Shown here in pieces: positions 16,656 to 25,700 of a stretch of 64,000 nucleotides of DNA (the stretch's first letter is position 1; every line of letters starts with the position of its first letter). Source of the stretch: Brevibacillus ruminantium (GTDB lineage Bacteria; Bacillota; Bacilli; Brevibacillales; Brevibacillaceae); NCBI RefSeq assembly GCF_023746555.1, contig NZ_CP098755.1, positions 896,001 through 960,000 on the forward strand. The letters are read 5' to 3'. The notes beneath the pieces are model-generated. The model saw only the letters and a list, made by a program, of their open reading frames with translations. It was not told the DNA's origin and made no database searches. The translations under genes and the position numbers were made by a program.

Positions 16656-16853
16656 GAATCAAGTACACTCCTTTGCAAATTTATAATTATAGGTAAATTT
16701 GTATATATATTACATTTAGAAACAGATAAAAACAACCATTAATTTAAAAAATGGTAATTTTCATGAGAAAACTTGGCTTCGCCAAGCTTTAGGAGAAGCC
16801 TTAGTTGCACTTATGCAGACAAGATTTTTATAAATTCAAATCAGTAGAAAAAT
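16656..16853. other. AT-rich intergenic region with a small hairpin
   Basis: The stretch holds the upstream region of the serine hydrolase gene. On the minus strand there is a TATAAT about 30 bp before the start codon, without a clear -35. A CTTGGC-TTC-GCCAAG hairpin lies near 16770-16784. No gene is supported. Confidence 0.4.
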
Positions 16854-16889
16854 AGCCACCACGAAAAGGAGAGTGTTTTCATGGTGGCT
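16846..16889 (-). terminator. Rho-independent terminator of the PadR/ABC operon
   Basis: On the minus strand, AGCCACCATGAAAA pairs with TTTTCGTGGTGGCT (arms within 16854-16889) and is followed by ATTTTTC. It lies just after the stop codon of the last gene of the minus-strand operon. Confidence 0.8.
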
Positions 16890-16895
16890 GTATGT

Positions 16896-17546
16896 CTAGG
16901 CACTCGAAGAGGAGCTCCCGCCTTTCGGAAATACCGTATACGAAAGAGAAATGACGGTGTCAATCCCGAGGATCAAGGTCCAGACGCGGCTGAGGTTATT
17001 CAATGTCTCATTCTGAAAGGGCAGCAGGGCTTCCTGAGCGGAGAAAAACTCGGTGAAAAACTGACTCCAGGTTGCCATTTCATAGACGCGTGGGGATAAC
17101 CCAACCAGAAAAAAGAAGACCAGGTGAGCGGCGACATAGACGGAGAGATGGACATAGAGATTACTCCGTTCCCGTTTAGCATGTTCTCTTCCTACCAGTT
17201 TTTTGGGCGCTTCTATATCTGGGGCAGGCAGTCCTTTCCACTTTGCCACTTTGATTTGGACATAGTAATCCAGCTTTTTAAAGTCACTTTTTCCGTACGT
17301 GATGGCGTAGAGGAAGAGCACAACAACAATGATTTGATAACTGGAAAATTGCCCCGTTTGCAAATAGTCAAAAAATCCCAAAGTGGCAATCCACAGATCA
17401 TTCAGGATAAAAAGCAGCAAAAATACGGCACTGAGCGCTTTTTTGCCAAACCAGTAGCGGGCGATCAAGAAGGTGATGACGGAGACCCAAAAGATGACCT
17501 CCGCGGCAATCAGGAACGCCCATTTATGCGTGAGTATAAAATCCAT
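16896..17546 (-). CDS. Membrane protein of unknown function in the ABC operon
   Basis: A 216-residue integral membrane protein with hydrophobic segments near residues 9-30, 37-57, 70-88, 130-155 and 185-205, and a basic cytoplasmic loop (KKLVGREHAKRERSN) in the middle. It ends in a run of serines. I do not recognise a named family. It lies 16 bp downstream of the padR-like gene and is followed by a terminator, so it is the last gene of an operon that also encodes an ABC exporter. A role linked to that exporter or to the envelope is inference. Confidence 0.6.
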   Translation of the reverse strand: MDFILTHKWAFLIAAEVIFWVSVITFLIARYWFGKKALSAVFLLLFILNDLWIATLGFFDYLQTGQFSSYQIIVVVLFLYAITYGKSDFKKLDYYVQIKVAKWKGLPAPDIEAPKKLVGREHAKRERSNLYVHLSVYVAAHLVFFFLVGLSPRVYEMATWSQFFTEFFSAQEALLPFQNETLNNLSRVWTLILGIDTVISLSYTVFPKGGSSSSSA

Positions 17547-17562
17547 ACGTCTGTCTCCTTTT

Positions 17563-18066
17563 TTACGTAGTGTGTGGGAACATGGAAAGCCACTTCATAT
17601 CGGCTTCCAGGTGCAAGATTTTTCCTTCAATCAGGTACAGGATACCTTCATTTTCACGGGTCGGGTCGATGCTTCTCCGCAGCTTTTGCAATTGAAAGAT
17701 GGTTTGGATGATGTGCTCCTGCTGACTTTTGATCATGTGTTGCAGGGAGGCGTGGCTGATCTTTTTGGCACAGAGCAGCTTGAAGTAAAACTCGTCTTTC
17801 AGCAGTGTTTTCTCCACAGGCTGAAGAAGCCAGGCAAACAATTCTTCGTTTCCTTTTTCCGATATCCGATAGATTTTGAGCTCAGAGGAGTCACCCATCG
17901 TTTCTTCGACAAGCCCGTCACGTACAAGCCGGTCAATCGTTGTGTAAATTTGACCGGCATTCAGCTCCCATTGATGGTATACCATACTTTCAAAGGAAAC
18001 CTTGAGATCGTAGCGGTGGCGGGGAGATTCCGACAGTAACGTGAGTATCGCATGCTTCACAGACAT
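17563..18066 (-). CDS. PadR-family transcriptional regulator
   Basis: A 167-residue winged-helix repressor. The N-terminal domain (AILTLLSESPRHRYDLKVSFES, then QIYTTIDRLVRDGLVEE) is typical of PadR proteins, and the C-terminal half is the helical dimerisation segment (subfamily with a Vir_act_alpha_C-like tail). PadR proteins often repress adjacent drug exporter genes and are released by the exported compound or cell-envelope stress. It sits between the permease and a membrane protein gene on the minus strand and probably controls the twin palindromes at 21270-21304. Confidence 0.88.
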   Translation of the reverse strand: MSVKHAILTLLSESPRHRYDLKVSFESMVYHQWELNAGQIYTTIDRLVRDGLVEETMGDSSELKIYRISEKGNEELFAWLLQPVEKTLLKDEFYFKLLCAKKISHASLQHMIKSQQEHIIQTIFQLQKLRRSIDPTRENEGILYLIEGKILHLEADMKWLSMFPHTT

Positions 18067-18086
18067 AAAAATCCATTCCTTCTAGT

Positions 18087-20558
18087 TTAATCTTGTTTTA
18101 GCGCTTGGTCCAGTCTGTATCTCACGGCTTTTTGAGCAGGAATGACGGCGGCCAGCAGACTGATCAGAATGCCGCAGATGGCAGACAGGATCAGCGTATC
18201 GATGGGAATGACGAAGCTGGCGGCCGTCTCCATGGTTAAGGTATTTACATAGGTCATCAGGATTCCCGTGATGATCCCCATCAGGGTTCCGCAAATCCCC
18301 ATCATGACCGACTCGCCCACGATAGATTTGGTGACCTGTCCAGCCGTAAACGCGACTGCTCTCATCACACCGATCTCTCGCACGCGATCCATGACATTCA
18401 TCACCAATGTATTCAGAATACCGATTCCGGCCACGATGATCGAGATCAGCAGCAAGCCGTTAAAAAGTGCTTGTATGCCGGGAAGCGCACGTTTTTGCTT
18501 ATCCAGCTCCTCCTGCGAAGTCTGCACGCGCTCCAAGTCAAAGGGAAAGGTTTGGAGCAAAGAGTCTTTTACCCGCTTCTCTACTGAGAGCTCTCCCACC
18601 GTAATCAAGCCCCGGTAAGGCTCGGAATCAGGAAACAGCTTGTCAAAATGGTTTGCCTCCATAAAAGCGGTATACCCGCCGTATTGAGAGGTGCCGACCT
18701 TGCCCAGCACCGTCAGAACTTTTTCTTGATCATTTTGGATAATCGTGATCGGGTCACCGACTTTTCCGCCCCATTCCCGAAAAGCATAGTCACCCAGCAA
18801 CACGCCATCCGATTGCTCTTTCAGAAGCCGGAGCAGGTCGATATGGTTCTTCTGGGTATCGTAAAACAGTGGATGGCTCTGGTACCAATCCGCATCCGTG
18901 CCGATGATGGTGAAGCGGTTCGTTTTCTTATCGGAACTCCACAGCACCTCTTTTTCTTTGTAAGCCATCACCCCTTGAACTCCGTCAAACTGCTTAATCA
19001 CCCCCAGCTTTTCCGAGGTGAGCGGGGTTTCCGTGGAAAACTGCAGGTTTCCTCCAAAGGATCGATTCACCTCTGATTCGATATTGGCTTCAACAGAGGT
19101 GAATATCGAAGAGACGAACAGACCCAAACAAATGGCAAATGCCAAAATTACCGACATATTGGCAGAGCGGCTGATGGTGCGCAGGATATTGTTGCTGGCC
19201 ACCTTCCCCTCGTAGCCAAGAAAGCCCGCTGCTTTCAAAAGACGGATGAGCTGCCCCATGAGAAACGGGAACAACAGCGTGATGCCTGCGAGTAAAAACA
19301 GAAGCGAGACAATACTGTTCACGAACATCCCCAGCAGCAGCACCAGACCAACGATCACACGAGTTTTGGTGTGGGCCTTCTTTTGGGTGGGGACTTGCTT
19401 TAGTGTCGCAATCACGTCCACCTTGCTGGCATACGAAACCGGCAGAAGTGAGGCGACAAGCGGGATGCACAGGCCCAGGAGAATCGTGATGGGCAGCGTA
19501 AGCACATATGATGGTGAATAGCTGATGTTGGTCTGGAAGGAATTAAATAATCCCTCCTGCATGACAGTGGCAAGCCCGAACCCGAGCGGAATGCCGAAAA
19601 GCAGCCCAAACAAGGACAGAATCAGAACCTCACAGAGAAACAGCTTTTTAATTTGGGCCGGGATAAACCCAACGGTTTTCATCACGGCAATCTCATTTTT
19701 TCGTTCCACAACACTGACATACAGGGTGTTGTACAAAATAAAGGCGCTGATGATCATGGCCAAACCGCCGATGGCATACAGCATGAGATACAACTCTTCC
19801 AATTGATTGGTTTGTTTTTCATCCAGAACAATTTTTTCGAGGTAGACCGGGTAGCCCGCTGTTGTATTTCGGAGCGAGGCCACGGAGGCCTGCTCGTCAG
19901 CCTGCTCGCGGAATTGGAGCCGAATCTCCTGGACCTGGCCCTCCAGACCATACCAATGCTGGACGGCCTGCAGAGAAGAGAGCGCCCGCCAGCTTTTGCT
20001 GCTGGCTTCCTCCCAGTTGACCGGTCCCTCCAGAAGCGGGGTATCTTTCACGATTGCTGCAATCGGGACTTGCCGATCACCAGTAGGAAGCTGCAAATGA
20101 ATCAGATCTCCGGCCGACTTGCCCCATAATTGGGCGGTGCTACGCGGGATCACTATCCCGTCGTTGGTTGGCTTGCCGGAGATGACCTCCAGTGTAAGCA
20201 GTTCGTTTTGGATGGAGGACAGACCCGTGATGCGAAGGCTTGTTTGGGAGGGATTTTGCGAGCCGCCCAAATCAAATTTCGCCTGTTTATGCATTACCCC
20301 GATGGCTGCTTGTACGTGGCCGTCTTGCTGGATGTCAGCCAGTAGGCGATCCGGGAACGTATAGCTGTTTGCCAGAATGGAGTAATCTGCGTTGCCTGTA
20401 TACAGCTCCAAGCGCTTCGTTGTGACGTCTTTGGCGGTCTCCACCGTACTGACCACGGCAAAAATGCTGGAGACGCCGATGAGGATGGAGAGGATGGTAA
20501 AGAACGATCGCAATTTTTTACGCGTTAAGTTGCGCCAGGATACTCGCCAAAACATCAT
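18087..20558 (-). CDS. ABC transporter permease of the FtsX/MacB type
   Basis: An 823-residue membrane protein with two FtsX-type permease domains and two large extracellular MacB-periplasmic-core-like domains. Membrane segments are an N-terminal one (about residues 17-37), three in the middle (about 260-380), a pair near 400-435, one near 468-490, and three at the C-terminus (about 690-815). This layout is that of exporters of antimicrobial peptides, lipids or envelope components rather than importers. It starts inside the end of the ATPase gene (41-bp overlap), so translation is coupled. Confidence 0.9.
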   Translation of the reverse strand: MMFWRVSWRNLTRKKLRSFFTILSILIGVSSIFAVVSTVETAKDVTTKRLELYTGNADYSILANSYTFPDRLLADIQQDGHVQAAIGVMHKQAKFDLGGSQNPSQTSLRITGLSSIQNELLTLEVISGKPTNDGIVIPRSTAQLWGKSAGDLIHLQLPTGDRQVPIAAIVKDTPLLEGPVNWEEASSKSWRALSSLQAVQHWYGLEGQVQEIRLQFREQADEQASVASLRNTTAGYPVYLEKIVLDEKQTNQLEELYLMLYAIGGLAMIISAFILYNTLYVSVVERKNEIAVMKTVGFIPAQIKKLFLCEVLILSLFGLLFGIPLGFGLATVMQEGLFNSFQTNISYSPSYVLTLPITILLGLCIPLVASLLPVSYASKVDVIATLKQVPTQKKAHTKTRVIVGLVLLLGMFVNSIVSLLFLLAGITLLFPFLMGQLIRLLKAAGFLGYEGKVASNNILRTISRSANMSVILAFAICLGLFVSSIFTSVEANIESEVNRSFGGNLQFSTETPLTSEKLGVIKQFDGVQGVMAYKEKEVLWSSDKKTNRFTIIGTDADWYQSHPLFYDTQKNHIDLLRLLKEQSDGVLLGDYAFREWGGKVGDPITIIQNDQEKVLTVLGKVGTSQYGGYTAFMEANHFDKLFPDSEPYRGLITVGELSVEKRVKDSLLQTFPFDLERVQTSQEELDKQKRALPGIQALFNGLLLISIIVAGIGILNTLVMNVMDRVREIGVMRAVAFTAGQVTKSIVGESVMMGICGTLMGIITGILMTYVNTLTMETAASFVIPIDTLILSAICGILISLLAAVIPAQKAVRYRLDQALKQD

Positions 20559-21249
20559 GATGATCTCCTTCCTTTTGCTTGATATCCGTCTCGATCACGC
20601 CATCCTTCAGAAGAATAATCCGATCGGCATAGCTGGCGGAGAAGACATCGTGCGTGACCATAATGATGGTTAACTGCTCGTTTTTCTGCAAGGAGAGGAG
20701 CAAATCCAAGATCTCTGTTCCCGTTCGCCGATCGAGGTTGCCAGTAGGCTCATCGGCCAGGATTAAGCGCGGTTTCATGGAAAGCGCTCTGGCGATCGAA
20801 ACCCGCTGCTGCTGTCCGCCGCTTAACTGCGAAGGAAAATTGCCTTCCTTTCCTTGAAGATGGACCGCTTTCACCAGCGACGCCACCGTTTCGGCGATGA
20901 CGGCTTTGGGCAAGCCTTCCGCTTCCATGGGAAAGGCGATGTTTTCTTCGACAGTCATGGTGGGCAGCAATTGATAATTTTGAAAGACGAAGCCGACATG
21001 TTTCCGGCGAAATAACGTGCGCTGCCTCTCCTGCAGATCATGAATAGGATTTCCCTCAATCAAAACCTCTCCGGAATCCGGGGTATCCAGGCCGCCCAAC
21101 AGATTTAAAAAGGTGCTCTTCCCTGAACCCGAGGGTCCCATGACAGCCACGAATTCTCCCTGAGCTATTTCCAGGTCAATGCCCTTTAAAACCTGAAAGG
21201 ATGTATCTCCGACCGGATAGCATTTCGTTAGGTTTTTTACGGTGATCAT
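20518..21249 (-). CDS. ABC transporter ATP-binding protein of the MacB/LolD type
   Basis: A 243-residue ATPase with all motifs present: Walker A GPSGSGKST (near residue 38), Q-loop FQNYQLLPTMT, signature LSGGQQQR (near 142), Walker B LILADEPTGNLD and the H-loop MVTHD. Such ATPases pair with FtsX-type permeases like the one encoded next to it. GGGAGG lies at good distance from the ATG. Its upstream region carries two palindromes overlapping a TATAAT-like -10 element on the minus strand, consistent with repression by the PadR protein of the same operon. Confidence 0.93.
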   Translation of the reverse strand: MITVKNLTKCYPVGDTSFQVLKGIDLEIAQGEFVAVMGPSGSGKSTFLNLLGGLDTPDSGEVLIEGNPIHDLQERQRTLFRRKHVGFVFQNYQLLPTMTVEENIAFPMEAEGLPKAVIAETVASLVKAVHLQGKEGNFPSQLSGGQQQRVSIARALSMKPRLILADEPTGNLDRRTGTEILDLLLSLQKNEQLTIIMVTHDVFSASYADRIILLKDGVIETDIKQKEGDHHDVLASILAQLNA

Positions 21250-21269
21250 TGGTTACCTCCCGCGAATTA

Positions 21270-21304
21270 TATACTGAGTATATAACAACTATATACTCAG
21301 TATA
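21270..21304 (-). promoter_or_regulatory. Twin palindromic operator before the PadR/ABC operon
   Basis: TATACTGAGTATA (21270-21282) and TATACTCAGTATA (21292-21304) are each palindromic about the centre base and are each other's reverse complement. Their centres are 22 bp apart, two helical turns, so two dimers could bind on one DNA face. A TATAAT (minus strand, rc of 21265-21270) abuts the first site. Binding by the PadR-like regulator of this operon is inferred. Confidence 0.65.
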
Positions 21305-21508
21305 CACAACAAAAGGTTCCCATAAAGATAAAAATCCAAAAATAGGTAAAAAGACACTTCCCATTTTTTTCTGTGTGGAGGCTATTTTTCTTGAATGCAC
21401 GGGTTCGAGCGTCATTTGCCAAAATGAAATGTTGCGGGAATTACGGATGTAGGAGAAAAACTCCCTTTTGTATGATGGTTGTAAATTGTTGGATAAAGGG
21501 GACTCATC

Positions 21509-22750
21509 ATGAAAAAACGTGTAGTCGTTACAGGGATGGGTGTCGTTACGCCAATTGGGGTAAGTATCGAAACGTTCTGGGAGAATGTAGTTCGCGGTGT
21601 GAGCGGAGTGGATTACATCCGTGCTTTTGATGCGGATGGGTTTTCAACCATGATTGGCGCAGAGGTAAAAGGCCTTGATCTCGATGAGTGGTTTACTGTC
21701 AAAGAGAAAAGCCGAATGGAAACCTTTACGCAGTACGCCGTTGTCGCTGCCAGACAAGCCATCTCACAAGCGAAGCTGGATATGGGCAAGCTGGACCCTT
21801 ATCGCGTGGGAGTGATCGTGGGCACAGGCATGGGCGGAACCAGACTGATCCTGGAAAATCATCAACAGTTGCGGCTACACGGGTATCGGAAGGTGAGTTC
21901 GTATTTGGCATTTGCCTCGCTTGTCGATGCCCCCACCAGTGAAATCTCCATCCTGGTTGGGGCAAAAGGAAAGAGCGGTACCTGGTCTACGGCTTGTGCA
22001 ACCGGAAATAATTGCATAGGCGAAGGCTGCAGAGCTATTCAATACGGAGAAGCAGATATCATGATTGTCGGCGGCACAGAAGGGCAGTTCACGCCTATTG
22101 ATCTGGCCTCCTTTTGCAAAATCAAAGCATTATCCACACGCAATGAAAGCCCGCAGGAGGCGAGCCGACCGTTTGATAAGGATCGCGATGGCTTTGTCGT
22201 CGGGGCCGGATCGGGCATTCTTGTGCTGGAATCCGAGGAATCAGCGAAGGAGAGAGGGGCCACTATTCTTGCAGAAGTTGCGGGATACGGTTCCACTACA
22301 GATGCGTATCATGTCACAGCACCGGACCCGGAAGCAAAAGGTGCCATTATGGCCATGAAAAAGGCGATTCTGGACGCGGAGCTTACACCGGCTGATATCG
22401 ATTATATCAATGCACACGGTTCAAGCACGCGTTTGAATGATCAGATTGAAACGCTTGCGATCAAAAGCCTGTTTGGCCAGGATGCCAAATCGATTCCGGT
22501 TAGTTCCATCAAATCCATGACCGGCCATCTGCTTGCCGGGTCCGGTTCCGTTGAATTGATTGCTTGCATCCTGGCTCTTCAGCATCAGATCGTGCCGCCC
22601 ACGATCAATCACCATCAACCTGATGACGGATTTGATCTCAACTATGTGCCAAATGAAGCACAGACGCATACCCTGCGGGCCGTCTTGAATAATTCGTTTG
22701 GCTTCGGCGGATACAATGCCTGTATCGTCGTAAAAGAATGGCAAGGATGA
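21509..22750 (+). CDS. FabF-like beta-ketoacyl-ACP synthase, first gene of the biosynthetic cluster
   Basis: A 413-residue ketosynthase that would condense an acyl thioester with an ACP-bound extender with loss of CO2. The Cys-His-His triad is complete: Cys163 in STACATG, His in NAHGSSTRLND (near 300) and His in KSMTGHLLAGSG (near 338). The length and sequence are those of FabF (KAS II). Its place directly before the NRPS gene (18-bp gap), and the FAS-like genes 20 kb downstream, suggest that it works in secondary metabolism with the cluster ACP rather than in housekeeping fatty acid synthesis. AAGGGG precedes the ATG. Confidence 0.9.
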   Translation: MKKRVVVTGMGVVTPIGVSIETFWENVVRGVSGVDYIRAFDADGFSTMIGAEVKGLDLDEWFTVKEKSRMETFTQYAVVAARQAISQAKLDMGKLDPYRVGVIVGTGMGGTRLILENHQQLRLHGYRKVSSYLAFASLVDAPTSEISILVGAKGKSGTWSTACATGNNCIGEGCRAIQYGEADIMIVGGTEGQFTPIDLASFCKIKALSTRNESPQEASRPFDKDRDGFVVGAGSGILVLESEESAKERGATILAEVAGYGSTTDAYHVTAPDPEAKGAIMAMKKAILDAELTPADIDYINAHGSSTRLNDQIETLAIKSLFGQDAKSIPVSSIKSMTGHLLAGSGSVELIACILALQHQIVPPTINHHQPDDGFDLNYVPNEAQTHTLRAVLNNSFGFGGYNACIVVKEWQG

Positions 22751-22767
22751 ATGTGGAGGGGAGCGCC

Positions 22768-25700
22768 ATGAGCGTAACGAAAATGAGAGGAAATAGGATG
22801 TATACGGAGCAGTTTCCAAACATGGAGGCGTGCATCCATCATCTGATCGAACAGCAGGTGGAGATACGGCCAGATCAGACAGCTGTCATTTATGAAGAGA
22901 CGGCACTTACTTACCGGGAATTGAATGAGAAGGCCAATCAGTTTGCCCATTATCTGGTGAAATGCGGGCTTAGTATCGAAGATCCGGTGGCGGTGTGCAT
23001 GGATCGCTCGCTGGAAATGGTCATCGTCTTGTTGGGCGTGTTAAAGGCGGGAGGCGCCTATGTCCCGATGGACCCGGAATATCCGCAAAAGCGTTTGGAA
23101 TACATGCTGACAGATGCAAAAGCTCCCGTGATCGTAACCTCCAAAAGCAGAGAAGCGCTCTTTGCCGGGCAGTGTCTGGGAGATACAAAGCTGATCGTCG
23201 TCGATCATCGGGAAGAATGGTCCGGCCAACAGAAAACCAATCTGACCATTCCGCTGACGGTGGACAATCTTATCTACATCATCTATACCTCCGGTTCGAC
23301 CGGGAATCCCAAAGGGGTAATGAATACACACCGGGCTCTAAACAATCGGCTGCAGTGGAAGCAAAAGGTACTTCAGCTTGATGAGAAAGATCGGGTTCTG
23401 CAAAAGACAACGTTCAGTTTTGATGTGTCGGTCTGGGAATTTTTTTGGCCGCTGCTTGCCGGCGCCACCCTTGTTGTTGCGAGACCGGGAGAACATAGAG
23501 ATCCCGCGTATTTGATTCAAACCATTCAGGAGCAGAGCATTACCACCATACATTTTGTGCCCTCCATGCTGCAAATCTTTCTGGACGCCTATGAAAGGGA
23601 TATACCGCTTCCGTCTCTCAAGCGTGTTATATGCGGCGGGGAAGCCTTGCCGAAAGCGATGGAACGCGCCTTCTTCTCCAAATTCGACACGGTGGAACTG
23701 CACAACCTGTACGGACCCACGGAAGCAGCGATTGATGTCACGTACTGGAGATGTACCGGGGATGAACAGGAAACCGTCATTCCCATCGGATTTCCGATCA
23801 GCAATATTTCCTTGTATATTCTGGACGAGGCGGGAAACCCGATCACTGAGCCTGGAGTGGCAGGAGAGCTCCATATTGGCGGCATCGGGCTTGCCAGAGG
23901 CTACTATAACAAGCCGGAGCTGACCGAAGAGAAATTTATTCCCAACCCCTTCGAGGAAGGAGGACGTCTTTATAAAACAGGTGATCTGTGCAGATATCGC
24001 GAAGACTGGGCCATCGAGTATCTGGGAAGGATCGATTTTCAGGTAAAAATCCGGGGCTTCCGTATCGAACTGGGTGAGATTGAAGCAGAATTGGAGCGCT
24101 TGCCCGGCATCAAGCAGTGTGTCGTTTCGGCGATTACAGAAGAAAACCACACTTATCTTGCGGCATATATGAGTGTGCAGGACAGCGAGAAATGGGACGA
24201 GAACTATGTGCGGCAACAGCTCGAAGAAGTATTGCCGGATTACATGATCCCTTCCTTTTTTGTCCGGCTAGACGCTTTTCCTTTGTCGTCCAATGGGAAG
24301 GTGGATCGGAAAAGCTTGCCTTCCCCCTGGAAAAACAGGATGGTGCCCAAAGATGCTCTGCCTACAACCCTAACCGAAAAAAAGGTAGCTTCCCTTTGGA
24401 AGGAACTGCTGTTTTTAGGGGAAGTCTCCATTCACACGCCGTTTCTTTCGGCAGGGGGGAACTCTCTGTTTGCGGCTCGCCTGGTATCCCGTATCAAGCA
24501 GCAGCTGCAGATTCCGATTTCCCTGAGGGATGTCTTTTCGCATCCGACCATTCATCAATTGGCCAACTGGATTGATTCACTGTCAGTTCCATCGGGAGAG
24601 CTGTCACCGTTGAAAGTGAAGCCGACCAAACACAGGGAAAAGAAAACAGATTTATCGTTTGCACAAAAACGGCTTTGGTTTATCCATGAATGGCAAGACA
24701 CCCGTTCGATGTACAACCTGCCCAATTATTTCGAGATCAATGGCCCGCTCAAGCACGATGTTCTACGTGCCAGTCTGGAAGAGCTGCTGGCCCGTCATGA
24801 AAGCTTGCGAGCCAATTTTATCACAGAAAATGGTCATCCCTACCAGGTGATAGATGATTCGCGTACAAGCAATTTGGAGTGGATCTCGCTGTTGGATCAG
24901 CCCTATGAATCGGCGAGGCAGGCAGCGCTTCAACAGATGGAGGAAGATGCGAGGATCCCGTTCGACTTGTCTGCCGATCCTCTCTACCGGTTTAAGCTGT
25001 TTCAGCTTTCCGAGGATCAGTATCTTTTTTATTTTCATTTGCATCACATCATTTCGGATGGCTGGTCCTCGTATGTTTTCCAGTCAGACCTGTTCAAGTT
25101 GTACAACGAGTTGGAAGGCGGCATGGACTGTTCAGACCGTACAGATGAGGAAAGGCCTGAAGCGGCTGTCCAGTACAGGGACTATATCAATTGGGAGCAA
25201 GCTTTCGTCGACTCCCCTGAATACCAGGAACAGCTGGCGTATTGGAAAACACAATTAAACGTCGAATCACCTGCCCTCAAGCTGGTTGCCAGTCAGAATC
25301 CTTCCTACGAGCAGGGGCATGAAGGGGACGTCAGCACTTTCCGCATACCGCCCCAGGTGATCGAGCAATTGCAAAACTTTTGCAAACAGCATCACAGTAC
25401 CCTGTACGCGGCAATGCTCTCAGTGTTTACACTGATGATATATCGATTGTCGCATGAAAAGGATATCGCGATTGGAACCACGGCCGTCGGCAGAAATCAC
25501 GCTGAATTAGAAAAGCTGATAGGGTTTTTCGTCAATACGCTGGTGATCCGCAATCAAATCCGGGAAGGAAGCAGCTTTGTAGAGCTGCTTCAGCAGGTGA
25601 GCGATACCGCGGTCCAAGCTTTTTCACACGGCGATGTGCCCTTTGACAAGGTAGTTGAAGAAATACAGCCGCATCGCTCCGTCAATCAGTCTCCTTTGTT

